Notes: a model not told the origin generated them from the sequence alone. DNA of 64,000 nucleotides from Streptomyces sp. NRRL F-2664 (GCF_000719345.1 NZ_JOFX01000018.1:1-64000), one strand, 5' to 3'; shown: positions 23,986 through 32,967, numbered from the stretch's first letter. A program made the numbers and translations.

Positions 23986-24686
23986 ACCGTCAGGGGCAGG
24001 ACCGCGAGCGTCCCGGTAACTTCTGGAGGGACAACAGCCTCACCCTGGCCTTCGGAACCGCCTTCCTCCTGGTCCTGCTCGGACAGGCGCTGGCCGGGCA
24101 CGCCGAGTTCAACGAGCAGCTCACCGTGGACGGCCTCCAGCGGATCGGCCTGGGCCAGTACGTGACGTCGTCGGACTTCGCCGTGGACGTCACCGAGAAC
24201 TGGCAGTCGGAGTTCCTGCAGTTCTCCCTCTACATCTTCGGCACCGTCTGGCTGGTCCAGCGCGGGTCGCCCGAGTCCAAGGAACTGCACAAGATCGGTA
24301 CGGAGTCCGACCGCGAGCAGCGCGTCGGCGACCACGCCACGGAGGACTCGCCCCGCTGGGCCGGCACGAAGGACTGGCGCCAGCGCGTGTACGCACGCTC
24401 TCTGGGACTGGTCATGGGCGGGGTGTTCCTCCTCTCCTGGACGGCCCAGTCCATCACGGGCATGGCCGCCTACGGCGAGCAGCAGCTGCGCCAACTCCAG
24501 GACCCCGTCGGGTGGGGCGCCTACGTGGCCTCGCCGGACTTCTGGAACCGGACCCTGCAGAACTGGCAGTCGGAGCTCCTCGCGGTGGCGGCCATGGTCA
24601 TCCTCTCGGTGTACCTGCGCCAGCGCGGCTCACCGGAGTCCAAACCGGTCGGGGCGGCACACACCTCCACCGGAGTCGAAGGCTGA
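23982..24686 (+). CDS. DUF6766-like membrane protein with internal duplication (234 aa)
   Basis: Four predicted membrane helices: about residues 19-38 (LTLAFGTAFLLVLLGQALAG), 72-88, 143-163 (LGLVMGGVFLLSWTAQ) and 199-215. The protein is a tandem repeat of a two-helix unit: NWQSEFLQ...QRGSPESK in the first half and NWQSELLA...QRGSPESK in the second. I know this family as DUF6766 (from memory), function unknown. It is the last gene of the hemerythrin operon. Confidence 0.82.
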   Translation: MNRQGQDRERPGNFWRDNSLTLAFGTAFLLVLLGQALAGHAEFNEQLTVDGLQRIGLGQYVTSSDFAVDVTENWQSEFLQFSLYIFGTVWLVQRGSPESKELHKIGTESDREQRVGDHATEDSPRWAGTKDWRQRVYARSLGLVMGGVFLLSWTAQSITGMAAYGEQQLRQLQDPVGWGAYVASPDFWNRTLQNWQSELLAVAAMVILSVYLRQRGSPESKPVGAAHTSTGVEG

Positions 24687-24726
24687 CCCCCGCATCCCGC
24701 AAGGCCCCCCGAACGGAGCCCTGATC

Positions 24727-25536
24727 ATGATCGGTCCCTCGGACTTCTCCCCCGCCACGGCCGTCGTCACCGGCGCCGACTCCGGCATCGGCCGCGCCGT
24801 GGCCGTCCGGTTGGCCGCGGCCGGACTGGACGTCGCCGTCACCTGGCACCAGGACGAGGAGGGTGCCCGGCGCACGGCCGAAGAGGTCCGGGCGCACGGC
24901 CGCCGTGCCGTCGTCGCCCAGCTCGACCTGACGGACCTGCCCGCCGCAGCCGACGTCGTCGACCGGCTCGCCGGCGAACTGGGCCGCCTCGACGTGCTGG
25001 TGAACAACGCCGGCACCGGCACCGCCACGCCCTTCCTCGACCTGGACCTGGCGACGGTGCGCCACGTCCTCGACGTCGACCTGGTGGGGCCCCTGCTGTG
25101 CGGCCAGCGGGCGGCCCGGCACATGATCCGCCAGGGCGGCGGCGGGCGGATCGTCAACGTCACCTCGGTCCACGAGCACCAGCCGCGGGTCGGCTCCGGC
25201 CCCTACTGCGCGGCGAAAGGCGGACTGGGCCTCCTGACCCAGGTGATGGCGCTCGAACTCGCCGAACACGGCATCACCGTCAACTCCGTCGCCCCCGGGG
25301 AGATCGCCACGCCCATGACGGGCCAGGAGGACGAGGACGTACGCACCGAGCCCCGGCCGGGCATTCCCGCCGGCCGGCCCGGCGACGCCCGTGAGGTCGC
25401 CGCCGTCATCGCCTTCCTGGCCGGGCCCGACGCCTCCTACGTCACGGGAGCCTCCTGGGCGGTGGACGGCGGCATGCTGCGGATGGGGCCGATGGCCGGA
25501 TCGCACATGGACCACGACCGGTGGCGCCGGCCCTGA
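24727..25536 (+). CDS. SDR-family oxidoreductase
   Basis: A classical short-chain dehydrogenase of 269 aa: cofactor motif TGADSGIGRA, NNAG at DVLVNNAGTG, catalytic Ser in VNVTSVHEH, Tyr-x-x-x-Lys in PYCAAKGG, and a C-terminal GASWAVDGG motif. The residue after the second strand and the TWHQDEEG stretch suggest a glucose-dehydrogenase-like SDR that uses NAD(P). It is 40 nt downstream of the DUF6766 gene, so it may be part of the same transcript. Substrate unknown. Confidence 0.9.
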   Translation: MIGPSDFSPATAVVTGADSGIGRAVAVRLAAAGLDVAVTWHQDEEGARRTAEEVRAHGRRAVVAQLDLTDLPAAADVVDRLAGELGRLDVLVNNAGTGTATPFLDLDLATVRHVLDVDLVGPLLCGQRAARHMIRQGGGGRIVNVTSVHEHQPRVGSGPYCAAKGGLGLLTQVMALELAEHGITVNSVAPGEIATPMTGQEDEDVRTEPRPGIPAGRPGDAREVAAVIAFLAGPDASYVTGASWAVDGGMLRMGPMAGSHMDHDRWRRP

Positions 25537-25598
25537 CCGGCCCTTCGCCCTCGGAGCGCGGGCAGGGTGGGCGGACGGCCGCCGCCGCCCGCGCCCCG

Positions 25599-27803
25599 TC
25601 AGGGGGTGGGATTGCTGCCGAGGTACCGCTCCAACCAGTCGGCGGCGGCCCGCCGGTAGAGCCTCCTGTTGTCCGCCCGCAGGAATTCGTGGCCCTCGTC
25701 GCGCAGCGTCAGCTGTCGTGCCGGTACCCCTCGGCCGCGTGCCGCGCGGATGAACTGCTCGGACTCCGTGGGGGGCACGTTGGTGTCGTGTTCGCCGTGG
25801 ACGGCCAGGACGGGAGCCCGCAGCTGATCGATGCGGCTCATCGGGGACAGGGCGCGCAGCAGGTCGCGGTCGCGTTCGGGGTGGCCGTACTTGGCCATGG
25901 CGGACTGGGCGATCCAAGGCTCCGTGCCGGCGAAGAACGTGGCGAAGTCCGACATGCCGCACACCGCGACCCCGGCGCGGAAAAGGTCGGGATGCCACAC
26001 CAGGGAGGCCATCGTGAGGTAGCCGCCGTACGAGCGGCCCATCACTCCGAGGCGTACGGGGTCGGCGTAGCCGAGCGCGACCACGTGCGCGGCGCAGTCG
26101 GCGACGTCGTCGATCGCGGCGAACCGGCCGGCGCCGAGGTCGGCGTCGACGAAGGACCGCCCCCAGCCGGAGGAGCCGCGCACGTCGGGCGCGAACACGT
26201 CCAGGCCCCTGCCGAGGATCTCGTGGTACAGCGGGCTGAACACCGGCCGTTCCTGTTCCTCGGGGCCGCCGTGGAGGTGGATCACGCACGGGGCGGGGCG
26301 GCCCGGGTCCCGGTCGGGTGCCCGGTAGTACCAGCCGCCCAGCGTCAGCCCGTCCCGGGCGCGGCAGCGCAGCGGCACGGGGCGCACGGGGGGCCGCCCG
26401 GGCGGCACCGCGTCCTCGTCGCGGGCCGACCAGCCGGCGCGCGCGGGGACGAGCCCCTGGTCCAGTTCCCAGATGCCGGGCCGGCGCCCGGATCCGGCCA
26501 GCGCGGCGAACAGGCCGCCGCGCTCCAGCGGGGCGATCCGCGTCACCACCTCGTGGGGCAGCACCGGCCGGTGTCGCGGTCCGGTGTCGCCGTCGGCGTC
26601 GGTGGCGGGAAGGCCCGTGCTCTCCAGCTCGGTCGCGCCGTGCACGTTCCAGGCCAGCAGCGCCCACCGGCCGTGGTCGGGCACGCTCAGCAGGTCGAGG
26701 GCGCTCTCTTCACGTTCGGCGGCCACGGACACTCCCCCGCCGGCGCCGTGCTCGTCCAGGCGGACCCGCAGGAGGGCCGCGAACTCGCGGTCCGTGTCGC
26801 TGCGCAGCCACACGGTCCGCGCGTCGGCGGAGAACCGCCCGATCCAGGGGTCCCCGTCGGCGACGTGCAGGGAGAAGGTGGTGCGCCCGGAGGCGGTGTC
26901 GAGCACGAGGGCCTCGCGCCGGCCGCGCGGCCCCCGGCGCACGAGCGCCAGACGGCCGTCGGGGCTCGTGTCGCACACGCGCAGCGACGCCGCTCCCTCC
27001 TCGCTGTACAGCAGGGCGGGCGCGTTCGCGCCGTCCGGGTCGACCAGGTAGGCGGCGAGTCCGCCACCGCGGACCCGGCCGAGGTCCGGGACGTGCCCGG
27101 CCGCCGCGCGGACGGCCGGGGCCAGGTCGCGGGGCGGGGCGGCGGCCCGGTGCGTTGCCGCACCTCCGAGGAGGGTCGCGGTCCCGTCGCGCTCGGACCA
27201 GGCCGCGCCGGGGGCCCGTACGCCGGCCACCGGCGCACCGTCGGCGTCCGCGGGCAGGTGCCCCGCCCCGGTGTGCTCCGCGCCCGACACGGAGGGCTGG
27301 GCGACCGTGACGGCCAGGGCGGTGCCGTCGCGGGTCCAGCAGCCGAGGTGCGCGGAGCTTCCCGGCTCGGCTCCGGCGAGCACCTGCCGTCCGGTTCCGT
27401 CCGGCCGGACCACCAGGACGCGGGTGTGCTCGCCGCCGCCCGGCGCCGAGGTGTAGGCGATCCAGCGCCCGTCGGGGGACCAGGAGACCTCCGTCACCGG
27501 ATCGGGGTCGCCGTCCAGGACGTGGGCCTCGGTCCCCCGGGCGGGGCCGCTCCACAGCTGCGGGACGCCGGCCCGGTCGCAGATGAAGGCGACGTGCTCA
27601 CCCGTCGGGTCGGCCGAGGGGTACCAGCAGCCGTGGGCGGTGAGGAGGGTGGGCGGATCGGCGCTGAGATGGTCGGGCAGCCGCACCGGTACGGGCGCCG
27701 GCGCGGGCGATGCGGCACCGGTCCCCCGGGTGCCGGGGACTGCCGCGGTCCCGCCCGCCGTACCGGGTGCGTGATCCACGAGGTTCGTCCGCTCCAAGGG
27801 CAT
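25599..27803 (-). CDS. S9-family (prolyl oligopeptidase/acylaminoacyl-peptidase) serine peptidase
   Basis: A 734-aa cytosolic enzyme with an N-terminal beta-propeller (repeated WSPDGRWIAYTS-like units) and a C-terminal alpha/beta-hydrolase domain. The triad is Ser591 (GRSYGGY), Asp673 (GEHDTNVP) and His705 (RDEGHEF). ATG at 27803 follows GGGAGAGG; a GTG two codons upstream is less well placed. S9C enzymes cleave short peptides or remove acylated residues. It lies downstream of the amidotransferase gene, 99 nt away on the same strand, so it may act on related acyl-peptides. Confidence 0.92.
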   Translation of the reverse strand: MPLERTNLVDHAPGTAGGTAAVPGTRGTGAASPAPAPVPVRLPDHLSADPPTLLTAHGCWYPSADPTGEHVAFICDRAGVPQLWSGPARGTEAHVLDGDPDPVTEVSWSPDGRWIAYTSAPGGGEHTRVLVVRPDGTGRQVLAGAEPGSSAHLGCWTRDGTALAVTVAQPSVSGAEHTGAGHLPADADGAPVAGVRAPGAAWSERDGTATLLGGAATHRAAAPPRDLAPAVRAAAGHVPDLGRVRGGGLAAYLVDPDGANAPALLYSEEGAASLRVCDTSPDGRLALVRRGPRGRREALVLDTASGRTTFSLHVADGDPWIGRFSADARTVWLRSDTDREFAALLRVRLDEHGAGGGVSVAAEREESALDLLSVPDHGRWALLAWNVHGATELESTGLPATDADGDTGPRHRPVLPHEVVTRIAPLERGGLFAALAGSGRRPGIWELDQGLVPARAGWSARDEDAVPPGRPPVRPVPLRCRARDGLTLGGWYYRAPDRDPGRPAPCVIHLHGGPEEQERPVFSPLYHEILGRGLDVFAPDVRGSSGWGRSFVDADLGAGRFAAIDDVADCAAHVVALGYADPVRLGVMGRSYGGYLTMASLVWHPDLFRAGVAVCGMSDFATFFAGTEPWIAQSAMAKYGHPERDRDLLRALSPMSRIDQLRAPVLAVHGEHDTNVPPTESEQFIRAARGRGVPARQLTLRDEGHEFLRADNRRLYRRAAADWLERYLGSNPTP

Positions 27804-27902
27804 GGCCACCTCTCCCAGGCTTCCGCTTCCTGCGTGTTCCCACCACTCGGTACTGCGCCCGGTGCTGCGGTGCGCTGCCCGCGCCCGGTCCCGGTCCCGT
27901 CA

Positions 27903-29684
27903 TTACGGGATGCCGTGCGCCTGGAGCCAGATCTCCAGGGTCGCCACCTGCCACAGGGTGTTGGCTCCACGCCTGGCGCGGTGGCGGTTGGGTGCCGCGA
28001 GCATCTCGTCCACCAGGCGCTCGTCGAAGATCCCACGCCGGCGCGCCTCGGGGGCGGTCAGGGCGTCCCGTACCCGGGCCAGCACGGGCCGGGCCATGTG
28101 GCGCACCGCCGGGACGGGGAAGTAGCCCTTGGGCCGGTCGACGACCTCGCGGGGCAGCACCGTGCGCCCGACCTCCTTGAGGACGGCCTTGCCGCCCTGC
28201 GCGAGCTTCAGCCCCGGCGGGCAGGCGGCCGCCAGCTCCACGAGGTCCTGGTCCAGGAACGGCACCCTGGCCTCCAGTCCCCAGGCCATCGTCATGTTGT
28301 CGACCCGCTTGACCGGGTCGTCCGGCATGAGGGCGTGGACGTCCATGCGCAGGGCCGCGTCGAGGGCGGTGTCGGCTCCGGGGGCCGCCATGTGGCGCCG
28401 GACGAAGTCCGTGGCCGCGTCGTGGCCGACGGCGAGGTCCGGGTGGATCATGGCGGTGAGGTCGGCGTGCGTGCGGTCGAAGTACGCGCGGGCGTAGGCG
28501 TCGTCCGCGCCCGCCCGGGTCGCCGAGGCGATCTGCGGATACCAGTGGTAGCCGGCGAAGACCTCGTCCGCGCCTTGGCCGCACAGGACGACCTTGACCT
28601 CTTTGGAGACCTGTTCGGACAGCATGTGGAAGGCCACGGCGTCGTGGCTGACCATGGGCTCGCTCATGGCGCCGATCGCGGCCTCCAGGGCGGCCGGAAG
28701 GCGGTCGGAGGGGATCAGGAACTGGTGGTGGTCGGTCGAGAACCGGCGCGCGACGATGTCCGAGTACCGGAACTCGTCCCCGTCCTCGCCGTTCTCCTCC
28801 TCGAAGCCCATGGCGAAGGTGGGGACGTCGTCGTGTCCCTCCTCCGCGAGCATCGCCACCATCAGGCTGGAGTCCAGACCGCCGGACAGGAGCACCCCGA
28901 CCGGTACGTCGGCGACCGTGCGGCGCCGTACCGCCGTGCACAGCGCCTCGTGGACGGCCTCCCGCCACAGCACCGGGTCGTCCCCCAGCTCGGAGCGCCT
29001 GGTGTAGGAGGGCTGCCAGTAGCAGTGGTCGTGGCTGGTGCCGTCGGGCTCGACGACCCGGACGGTGGCCGGCGGGACCTTGCGCACGCCCGCCAGTACC
29101 GTGCGCGGTGCTACGACCGTGCCGTGCCAGCTCAGGTACTGGTGGAGGGCCACGGGGTCGATGGACGTGTCCACTCCCCCGGCCGCCAGCAGGGCCGGCA
29201 GGGAGGAGGCGAAGCGCAGCCGGTCGCCGTCCTCCGTTACGTAGAGCGGCTTGATGCCCAGCCGGTCACGGCCCAGGACGACACGGCCCGTCCGGTGTTC
29301 GGCGACGGCGAAGGCGAACATGCCCACGAAGAATTCGACGCAGTCCCGGCCCCACTCCGCGTACGCCTTGACGACGACCTCGGTGTCGGAGTCCGAGAAG
29401 AAGCAGTGGCCGAGCCTTTCGAGTCGGGTGCGCAGCTCGCGGTGGTTGTAGATGCAGCCGTTGAAGACCACCGTGAGGCCCAGGCGGGAGTCGACCATGG
29501 GCTGCGCGCCGCGCTCCGACAGGTCGATGATCTGCAGCCGCCGGTGTCCCAGGGCGACCGCGGCCTGGGACCAGATCCCTCTGCCGTCAGGACCCCGCGG
29601 CTCCATGACATCGGTCATGCGTTCGACAGCGGCGAGGTCGGGGCGCCCGCCGTCGAACCGCACCTCTCCGCTCAGGCCGCACAT
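27903..29684 (-). CDS. Asparagine-synthase-type amidotransferase, NAGGN-amidotransferase-like
   Basis: A 593-aa protein with a class II glutaminase domain (catalytic Cys2 in MCGLSGEVRFDGG, then RGPDGRG, GHRRLQIIDLS, FNGCIYN) and a synthetase domain with the ATP pyrophosphatase loop VLLSGGLDSS. Length and the sequence near the C-terminus (KGYFPVPAVRHMARPVL) resemble N-acetylglutaminylglutamine amidotransferase, which makes the osmoprotectant NAGGN. The partner synthetase (GNAT/ATP-grasp) is not in the window, so plain asparagine synthesis is not excluded. GGGGAGG precedes the ATG, inside an overlapping 30-codon ORF. Confidence 0.85.
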   Translation of the reverse strand: MCGLSGEVRFDGGRPDLAAVERMTDVMEPRGPDGRGIWSQAAVALGHRRLQIIDLSERGAQPMVDSRLGLTVVFNGCIYNHRELRTRLERLGHCFFSDSDTEVVVKAYAEWGRDCVEFFVGMFAFAVAEHRTGRVVLGRDRLGIKPLYVTEDGDRLRFASSLPALLAAGGVDTSIDPVALHQYLSWHGTVVAPRTVLAGVRKVPPATVRVVEPDGTSHDHCYWQPSYTRRSELGDDPVLWREAVHEALCTAVRRRTVADVPVGVLLSGGLDSSLMVAMLAEEGHDDVPTFAMGFEEENGEDGDEFRYSDIVARRFSTDHHQFLIPSDRLPAALEAAIGAMSEPMVSHDAVAFHMLSEQVSKEVKVVLCGQGADEVFAGYHWYPQIASATRAGADDAYARAYFDRTHADLTAMIHPDLAVGHDAATDFVRRHMAAPGADTALDAALRMDVHALMPDDPVKRVDNMTMAWGLEARVPFLDQDLVELAAACPPGLKLAQGGKAVLKEVGRTVLPREVVDRPKGYFPVPAVRHMARPVLARVRDALTAPEARRRGIFDERLVDEMLAAPNRHRARRGANTLWQVATLEIWLQAHGIP

Positions 29685-29764
29685 GAGGCACCTCCCCGCG
29701 CCGCGGCGCCCAGGGACGCCCTTGAGACCTCGTTCTTCTCGCAGGACCAGGTCGCGTACACCAT
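29672..29764 (-). CDS. 30-aa leader ORF overlapping the amidotransferase start
   Basis: ATG at 29764 is preceded by AAGGAG at 9 nt, and the stop TGA (29672-29674) lies 10 bases beyond the amidotransferase ATG in another frame. The peptide starts MVYATWSCEKNEVSRASLGA and has two cysteines. It may couple translation to the amidotransferase or act as an attenuator. No family recognised. Confidence 0.45.
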   Translation of the reverse strand: MVYATWSCEKNEVSRASLGAAARGGASCAA

Positions 29765-29838
29765 GCTTCTGCACTCCTTGCGCCGGCTCGGCCGGCACGT
29801 GCGAGCCGGTCCGATCAGGCGATCGACATGCCCCGCAC

Positions 29839-29863
29839 CTGCCCGCACCTGGGCCTTTCAAGC
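29839..29863 (-). promoter_or_regulatory. SigB-like promoter upstream of the amidotransferase
   Basis: On the minus strand GCTT (29860-29863), 15 nt, GGGCAG (29839-29844). Exactly 9 nt later comes ATG-TCG-ATC-GCC-TGA (29829 to 29815), a four-codon ORF that precedes the 30-aa leader ORF. Confidence 0.5.
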
Positions 29864-29873
29864 AGACGTCGGC

Positions 29874-31325
29874 TCATTCGGCGTCGGGGCGGCGCAGCCG
29901 GGCCGGGCCCGAGCGGGTGTCCAGTTCGCGGAGGAACCGGGTCAGCGCGCGGGTTCCGAGGCGGAGGGCGCTGATCTCCACGCGTTCCTCGGGGCCGTGC
30001 CACCGGTCCCCCGGCAGGCCGGTTCCGAAGAAGAGCACCGGGGCGTCGCAGGCCCGTGCCAGCTGTGCGGCGGGGGTCGCCCCGCCGTTGCCGATGGGCC
30101 GGGCCGGAGCCCCGTACGCATGGCCGACCGCCCGGTGCAGCGCCGCGAGGGCGGGATGCTCCGGAGGCGTCCGGTAGGGGTCGGAGATGGTCGAGGAGAC
30201 GTCCAGGTCGTAGGCGTACCCCGGCCGGCGGTGGCCCTCGACCCAGGCGTGCAACTGCTCGGCCACCCGGTCGGCCCCCTGGTCGGGTACGAGCCGGAAC
30301 AGCAGGTCGGCGCACGCCTCCGCCGGGACGAGTCCGAGCGCCGGGGCGTCCGTACGGCCCGCGGTGAGCCGGGCGACCTCGACGGACGGGCGGGTCCACA
30401 GTCGTTCGGGCACCGAGAACCCGGCTTCGCCGACGGCGGCGAACGTGCCGGTGTCGGCCTGCCAGGCGGAGAGGTCGAAGGGCAGGGTGTCCAGTGAGGC
30501 GCGCAGGTCCGGGGCCGGTTCGGCCACCGTGTCGTAGAACGCGGGCAGGGTGATCCGCCCCGACGCGTCGGTCAGCAGGTCCAGCACCCTGCACAGCTCG
30601 AAGGCCGCGTTGGAGGCGGCGCCCGACAGGGCCCCGCTGTGGACGTCGCGCCGTCCACCGCGGACGCGGAGGGTCGCCGTGACGGACCCCCGGACCACGC
30701 CGCAGACGGCCGGTACGTCCAGTGACCAGAGCATGGAGTCGGAGACCATGACCACGTCCGCGCGCACGTCGTCCGCGTGCTGCGCCAGCAGGTCGGCGAG
30801 ATGCACCGAGCCGACCTCCTCCTCCCCCTCGATCAGGTACTTCACGGTGACGGCCGGGGCGGGGGCGCCGCGCTCGGCCAGGTGGGCACCCAGAGCCCAC
30901 AGGTGGCACAGGATCTGGCCCTTGGCATCGGAGGCACCCCGCCCGTACAGGCGGTCGCCGTCCCGCAGCGGCGAGAAGGGCGGCGTGACCCGCCACTCGG
31001 CGGGGTCGACGGTATGGACGTCGTGATGGCTGTAGACGAGCAGGACCGGCGCGTCCGGATCGGCCGCCGGCGCGCAGCCGTAGACGGCCGGGAGGCCTTC
31101 CGTCTCCCACAGCTCCGCACGGGCGCAGCCGGCGCGCAGCAGGGCCTCGGTCAGCCACCGGGCGGACCTGCGCACGTCGTCGGCGTGGTCCGGGTCGGAG
31201 GAGACGGACGCGATGCCCACCCACTGCGCGAGGTCCGCCATTGCCTGCGGGCCGGGAAGCTCGTCGCCGCACGCGGCGTCGGCCGGGCGCCCGGCCTCCC
31301 GCCCTGCCCTGTGCCCGGCGGTCAT
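29874..31325 (-). CDS. M20-family dipeptidase
   Basis: A 483-aa cytosolic metallopeptidase: metal motif LLVYSHHDVHTVD, LYGRGASDAKGQ, the catalytic EEEVGS block (LIEGEEEVGS), the dimerisation domain with DVHSGALSGAASNAAFELCR, and a late His in LPGDRWHGPEE. This is the di-zinc M20 pattern of CNDP-like dipeptidases. It lies upstream of the amidotransferase gene, with a promoter between them. A role in turning over glutamine-containing dipeptides is a guess from context. Confidence 0.9.
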   Translation of the reverse strand: MTAGHRAGREAGRPADAACGDELPGPQAMADLAQWVGIASVSSDPDHADDVRRSARWLTEALLRAGCARAELWETEGLPAVYGCAPAADPDAPVLLVYSHHDVHTVDPAEWRVTPPFSPLRDGDRLYGRGASDAKGQILCHLWALGAHLAERGAPAPAVTVKYLIEGEEEVGSVHLADLLAQHADDVRADVVMVSDSMLWSLDVPAVCGVVRGSVTATLRVRGGRRDVHSGALSGAASNAAFELCRVLDLLTDASGRITLPAFYDTVAEPAPDLRASLDTLPFDLSAWQADTGTFAAVGEAGFSVPERLWTRPSVEVARLTAGRTDAPALGLVPAEACADLLFRLVPDQGADRVAEQLHAWVEGHRRPGYAYDLDVSSTISDPYRTPPEHPALAALHRAVGHAYGAPARPIGNGGATPAAQLARACDAPVLFFGTGLPGDRWHGPEERVEISALRLGTRALTRFLRELDTRSGPARLRRPDAE

Positions 31326-31344
31326 GGTCGCCGCGGCCGCGAGG

Positions 31345-31542
31345 TCACCGCTTGCCGCCGCCCGTGCCGCGCGGGCGGCGGCGTGTCCTGGTGGTGGCGG
31401 GCGCTCCGTCGCCCTGGCGGGAGCCTTCCAGCAGGTCGAACATCTGGTCCAGGACCCGCTGGAAATCGGTCCAGGGAGTCGCCCGGTCCTGACCGTCGGC
31501 GGACGTGTCCGCGGGGGATGCGCCTGTTCGGTTCGAGGTCAT
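31345..31542 (-). CDS. Small basic hydrophilic protein (65 aa)
   Basis: MTSNRTGASPADTSADGQDR, then one predicted helix (TPWTDFQRVLDQMFDLLEG) and an Arg/Gly-rich tail. AGAGGTGG precedes the ATG. A SigB-like promoter lies about 75 nt upstream. It ends 19 nt before the M20 dipeptidase start, so it could be the first gene of that transcript. Function unknown. Confidence 0.55.
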   Translation of the reverse strand: MTSNRTGASPADTSADGQDRATPWTDFQRVLDQMFDLLEGSRQGDGAPATTRTRRRPRGTGGGKR

Positions 31543-31615
31543 GGTCCACCTCTGGGGTTCATCGGCCGGCTCGGTACCGGTTCGTTCTCGCCCGCGTCAC
31601 GCGTGCCCGGGGCAT

Positions 31616-31640
31616 CTGCCCGGGCGCCGGGGGTTCATGC
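31616..31640 (-). promoter_or_regulatory. SigB-like promoter of the 65-aa protein gene
   Basis: On the minus strand GCAT (31637-31640), 15 nt, GGGCAG (31616-31621). Confidence 0.5.
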
Positions 31641-31706
31641 GCGGCCGGGCCGGCACCGGTGCGGACTCGCCGGGGCGGCTCGTCCGTCCACCGGTCGGAC
31701 GTCCCT

Positions 31707-32249
31707 TCAGCCGTCGAACTCGACGTCCTCGACCGTGCAGACGTCGGCGGACATGTTGCGGCTCATCATCTGCAGGGCCGCCCCGGCCAGATCGGCGTCG
31801 ATGTGGGCCACCGCGTCCTCGGGCACGACGACGTCGAAGTGCCGGATGTGCGCGTCCAGCGCCGAGTACAGCACGCACTGCTCGGTCACCTGACCGCACA
31901 GGACCAGGCGCTCCGCCTCCAACTGGCCGAGCAGGTAGGCCAGCGGGGTTTCGAAGAAGATCGAGTGCCGCGCCTTCACCACGAAGAGGGAGTTCTTGTC
32001 CGGGGCGACCGGCTCCACCAGGCTCCGGTGACGGCCGGCGAGGGCCGCGTCGAGGATCTCGCCGTGGTGGGAGCGCCACTCTCCGAAGTTGTCGTTCACG
32101 TAGACGACGGGCGAAGCGCTGGCGCGGGCGTGTTCGAGGAGCTGCCGGATGCCGGGCAGCGCCTCGCGGACGGACGGGACCAGCGCCTCGGCGTCCTCGT
32201 GCTCGTAGGTGTTGAGCATGTCGATCACGATGAGCGCCGTAGGGGGCAT
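31707..32249 (-). CDS. Isochorismatase-family cysteine hydrolase (180 aa)
   Basis: The fold and triad are visible: Asp in ALIVIDMLNTYEHE, Lys in FVVKARHSIFFETPL, and Cys in GQVTEQCVLYSALDAHIR. Members hydrolyse isochorismate, nicotinamide, N-carbamoylsarcosine or other amides. The cis-peptide motif is GQVTE. No siderophore or NAD genes are adjacent, so the substrate stays open. The soluble protein is of usual family length. Confidence 0.9.
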   Translation of the reverse strand: MPPTALIVIDMLNTYEHEDAEALVPSVREALPGIRQLLEHARASASPVVYVNDNFGEWRSHHGEILDAALAGRHRSLVEPVAPDKNSLFVVKARHSIFFETPLAYLLGQLEAERLVLCGQVTEQCVLYSALDAHIRHFDVVVPEDAVAHIDADLAGAALQMMSRNMSADVCTVEDVEFDG

Positions 32250-32399
32250 GGGTCCGCCGCCTCTCGTCTCGGTCCGTGCGGTTTCTTCCAGTCTGTGCCA
32301 TCCGGGCCCGGGCGTTCTTCCCGCGACGGGGCTGACCAGCTGCGCAGGGCGCACCGGTCGGGGGGCGGCGACCGGCGGCCCCCGTCCGAGGAGACGATC

Positions 32400-32588
32400 A
32401 TGGTTCCCGCCGAGAATGACCGGGTCACCTACCGCGACGGCCGTGAGGACCTGCACCGGGGCCGGATCGAGGAGGTCCGCGATCCCGGCCCGCACGCGGT
32501 CTACCGGATCCGCAACGAGCGCACGAACGAACTGCAGGTCATCACGCAGGAGCAGATCGAGGCAGAGCCCGACCCGCCCGGCGCCTGA
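32400..32588 (+). CDS. Small protein (62 aa), unknown function
   Basis: ATG at 32400 follows GAGGAG. MVPAENDRVTYRDGREDLHR has a predicted small beta-barrel pattern (V-T-Y-R-D-G, H-A-V-Y-R-I-R-N-E, E-L-Q-V-I-T) and an acidic Pro-rich end. No cysteine or membrane segment. Convergent with the next gene, 31 nt apart. Confidence 0.65.
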   Translation: MVPAENDRVTYRDGREDLHRGRIEEVRDPGPHAVYRIRNERTNELQVITQEQIEAEPDPPGA

Positions 32589-32619
32589 CCGCGCGGACGC
32601 TCCTCGCGGCCGGCGGCGG

Positions 32620-32958
32620 TCAGAGACGGGACAGGAGCAGCAGGGCGGCGGTGCAGAGCGCGAAGGCGGCCACGGCCAGGCCGGTGGTCCGCCGGCGCAG
32701 GTGCACGTAGCGGTGGGTGTACTCCGCCCTCAGTTCCGCCGCCCGCGTCACGGTCGCCGCGAGCATCTTCTTGCGCAGGTCCAGGTGGTGCTCGGCGAAC
32801 CGGCGGCTGATCTCCTCCTGTTCACCGGCTCCGAGCCAGGTGAGCGCGCGGGCGAAGGCTTCGCCCTGCTCCTGGGCCTCCCTCAGCGCCGCCTGGCCCA
32901 TCAAGTACCCCTCGATCCGGGCGAGCCCGGCCGCCGTGTCCTCCGGGCGATCCTTCAT
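32620..32958 (-). CDS. Helical protein with C-terminal membrane anchor (112 aa)
   Basis: The first 85 residues form charged helices (ARIEGYLMGQAALREAQEQG, LDLRKKMLAATVTRAAELRA) and the last 25 a membrane helix (GLAVAAFALCTAALLLL). It starts 9 nt after the stop of ctaD and is surely co-transcribed. It may be an accessory of the oxidase, or simply a neighbour. I do not recognise a named family. Confidence 0.72.
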   Translation of the reverse strand: MKDRPEDTAAGLARIEGYLMGQAALREAQEQGEAFARALTWLGAGEQEEISRRFAEHHLDLRKKMLAATVTRAAELRAEYTHRYVHLRRRTTGLAVAAFALCTAALLLLSRL

Positions 32959-32967
32959 CGCCGCCTC

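Noticed and set aside
25521..30497. A 1658-codon open frame on the plus strand
   Set aside because: It runs antisense to the S9 peptidase, amidotransferase and M20 genes, whose motifs are clear. The translation is Gly/Arg/Pro-rich without domains. Long antisense frames are expected at this G+C.
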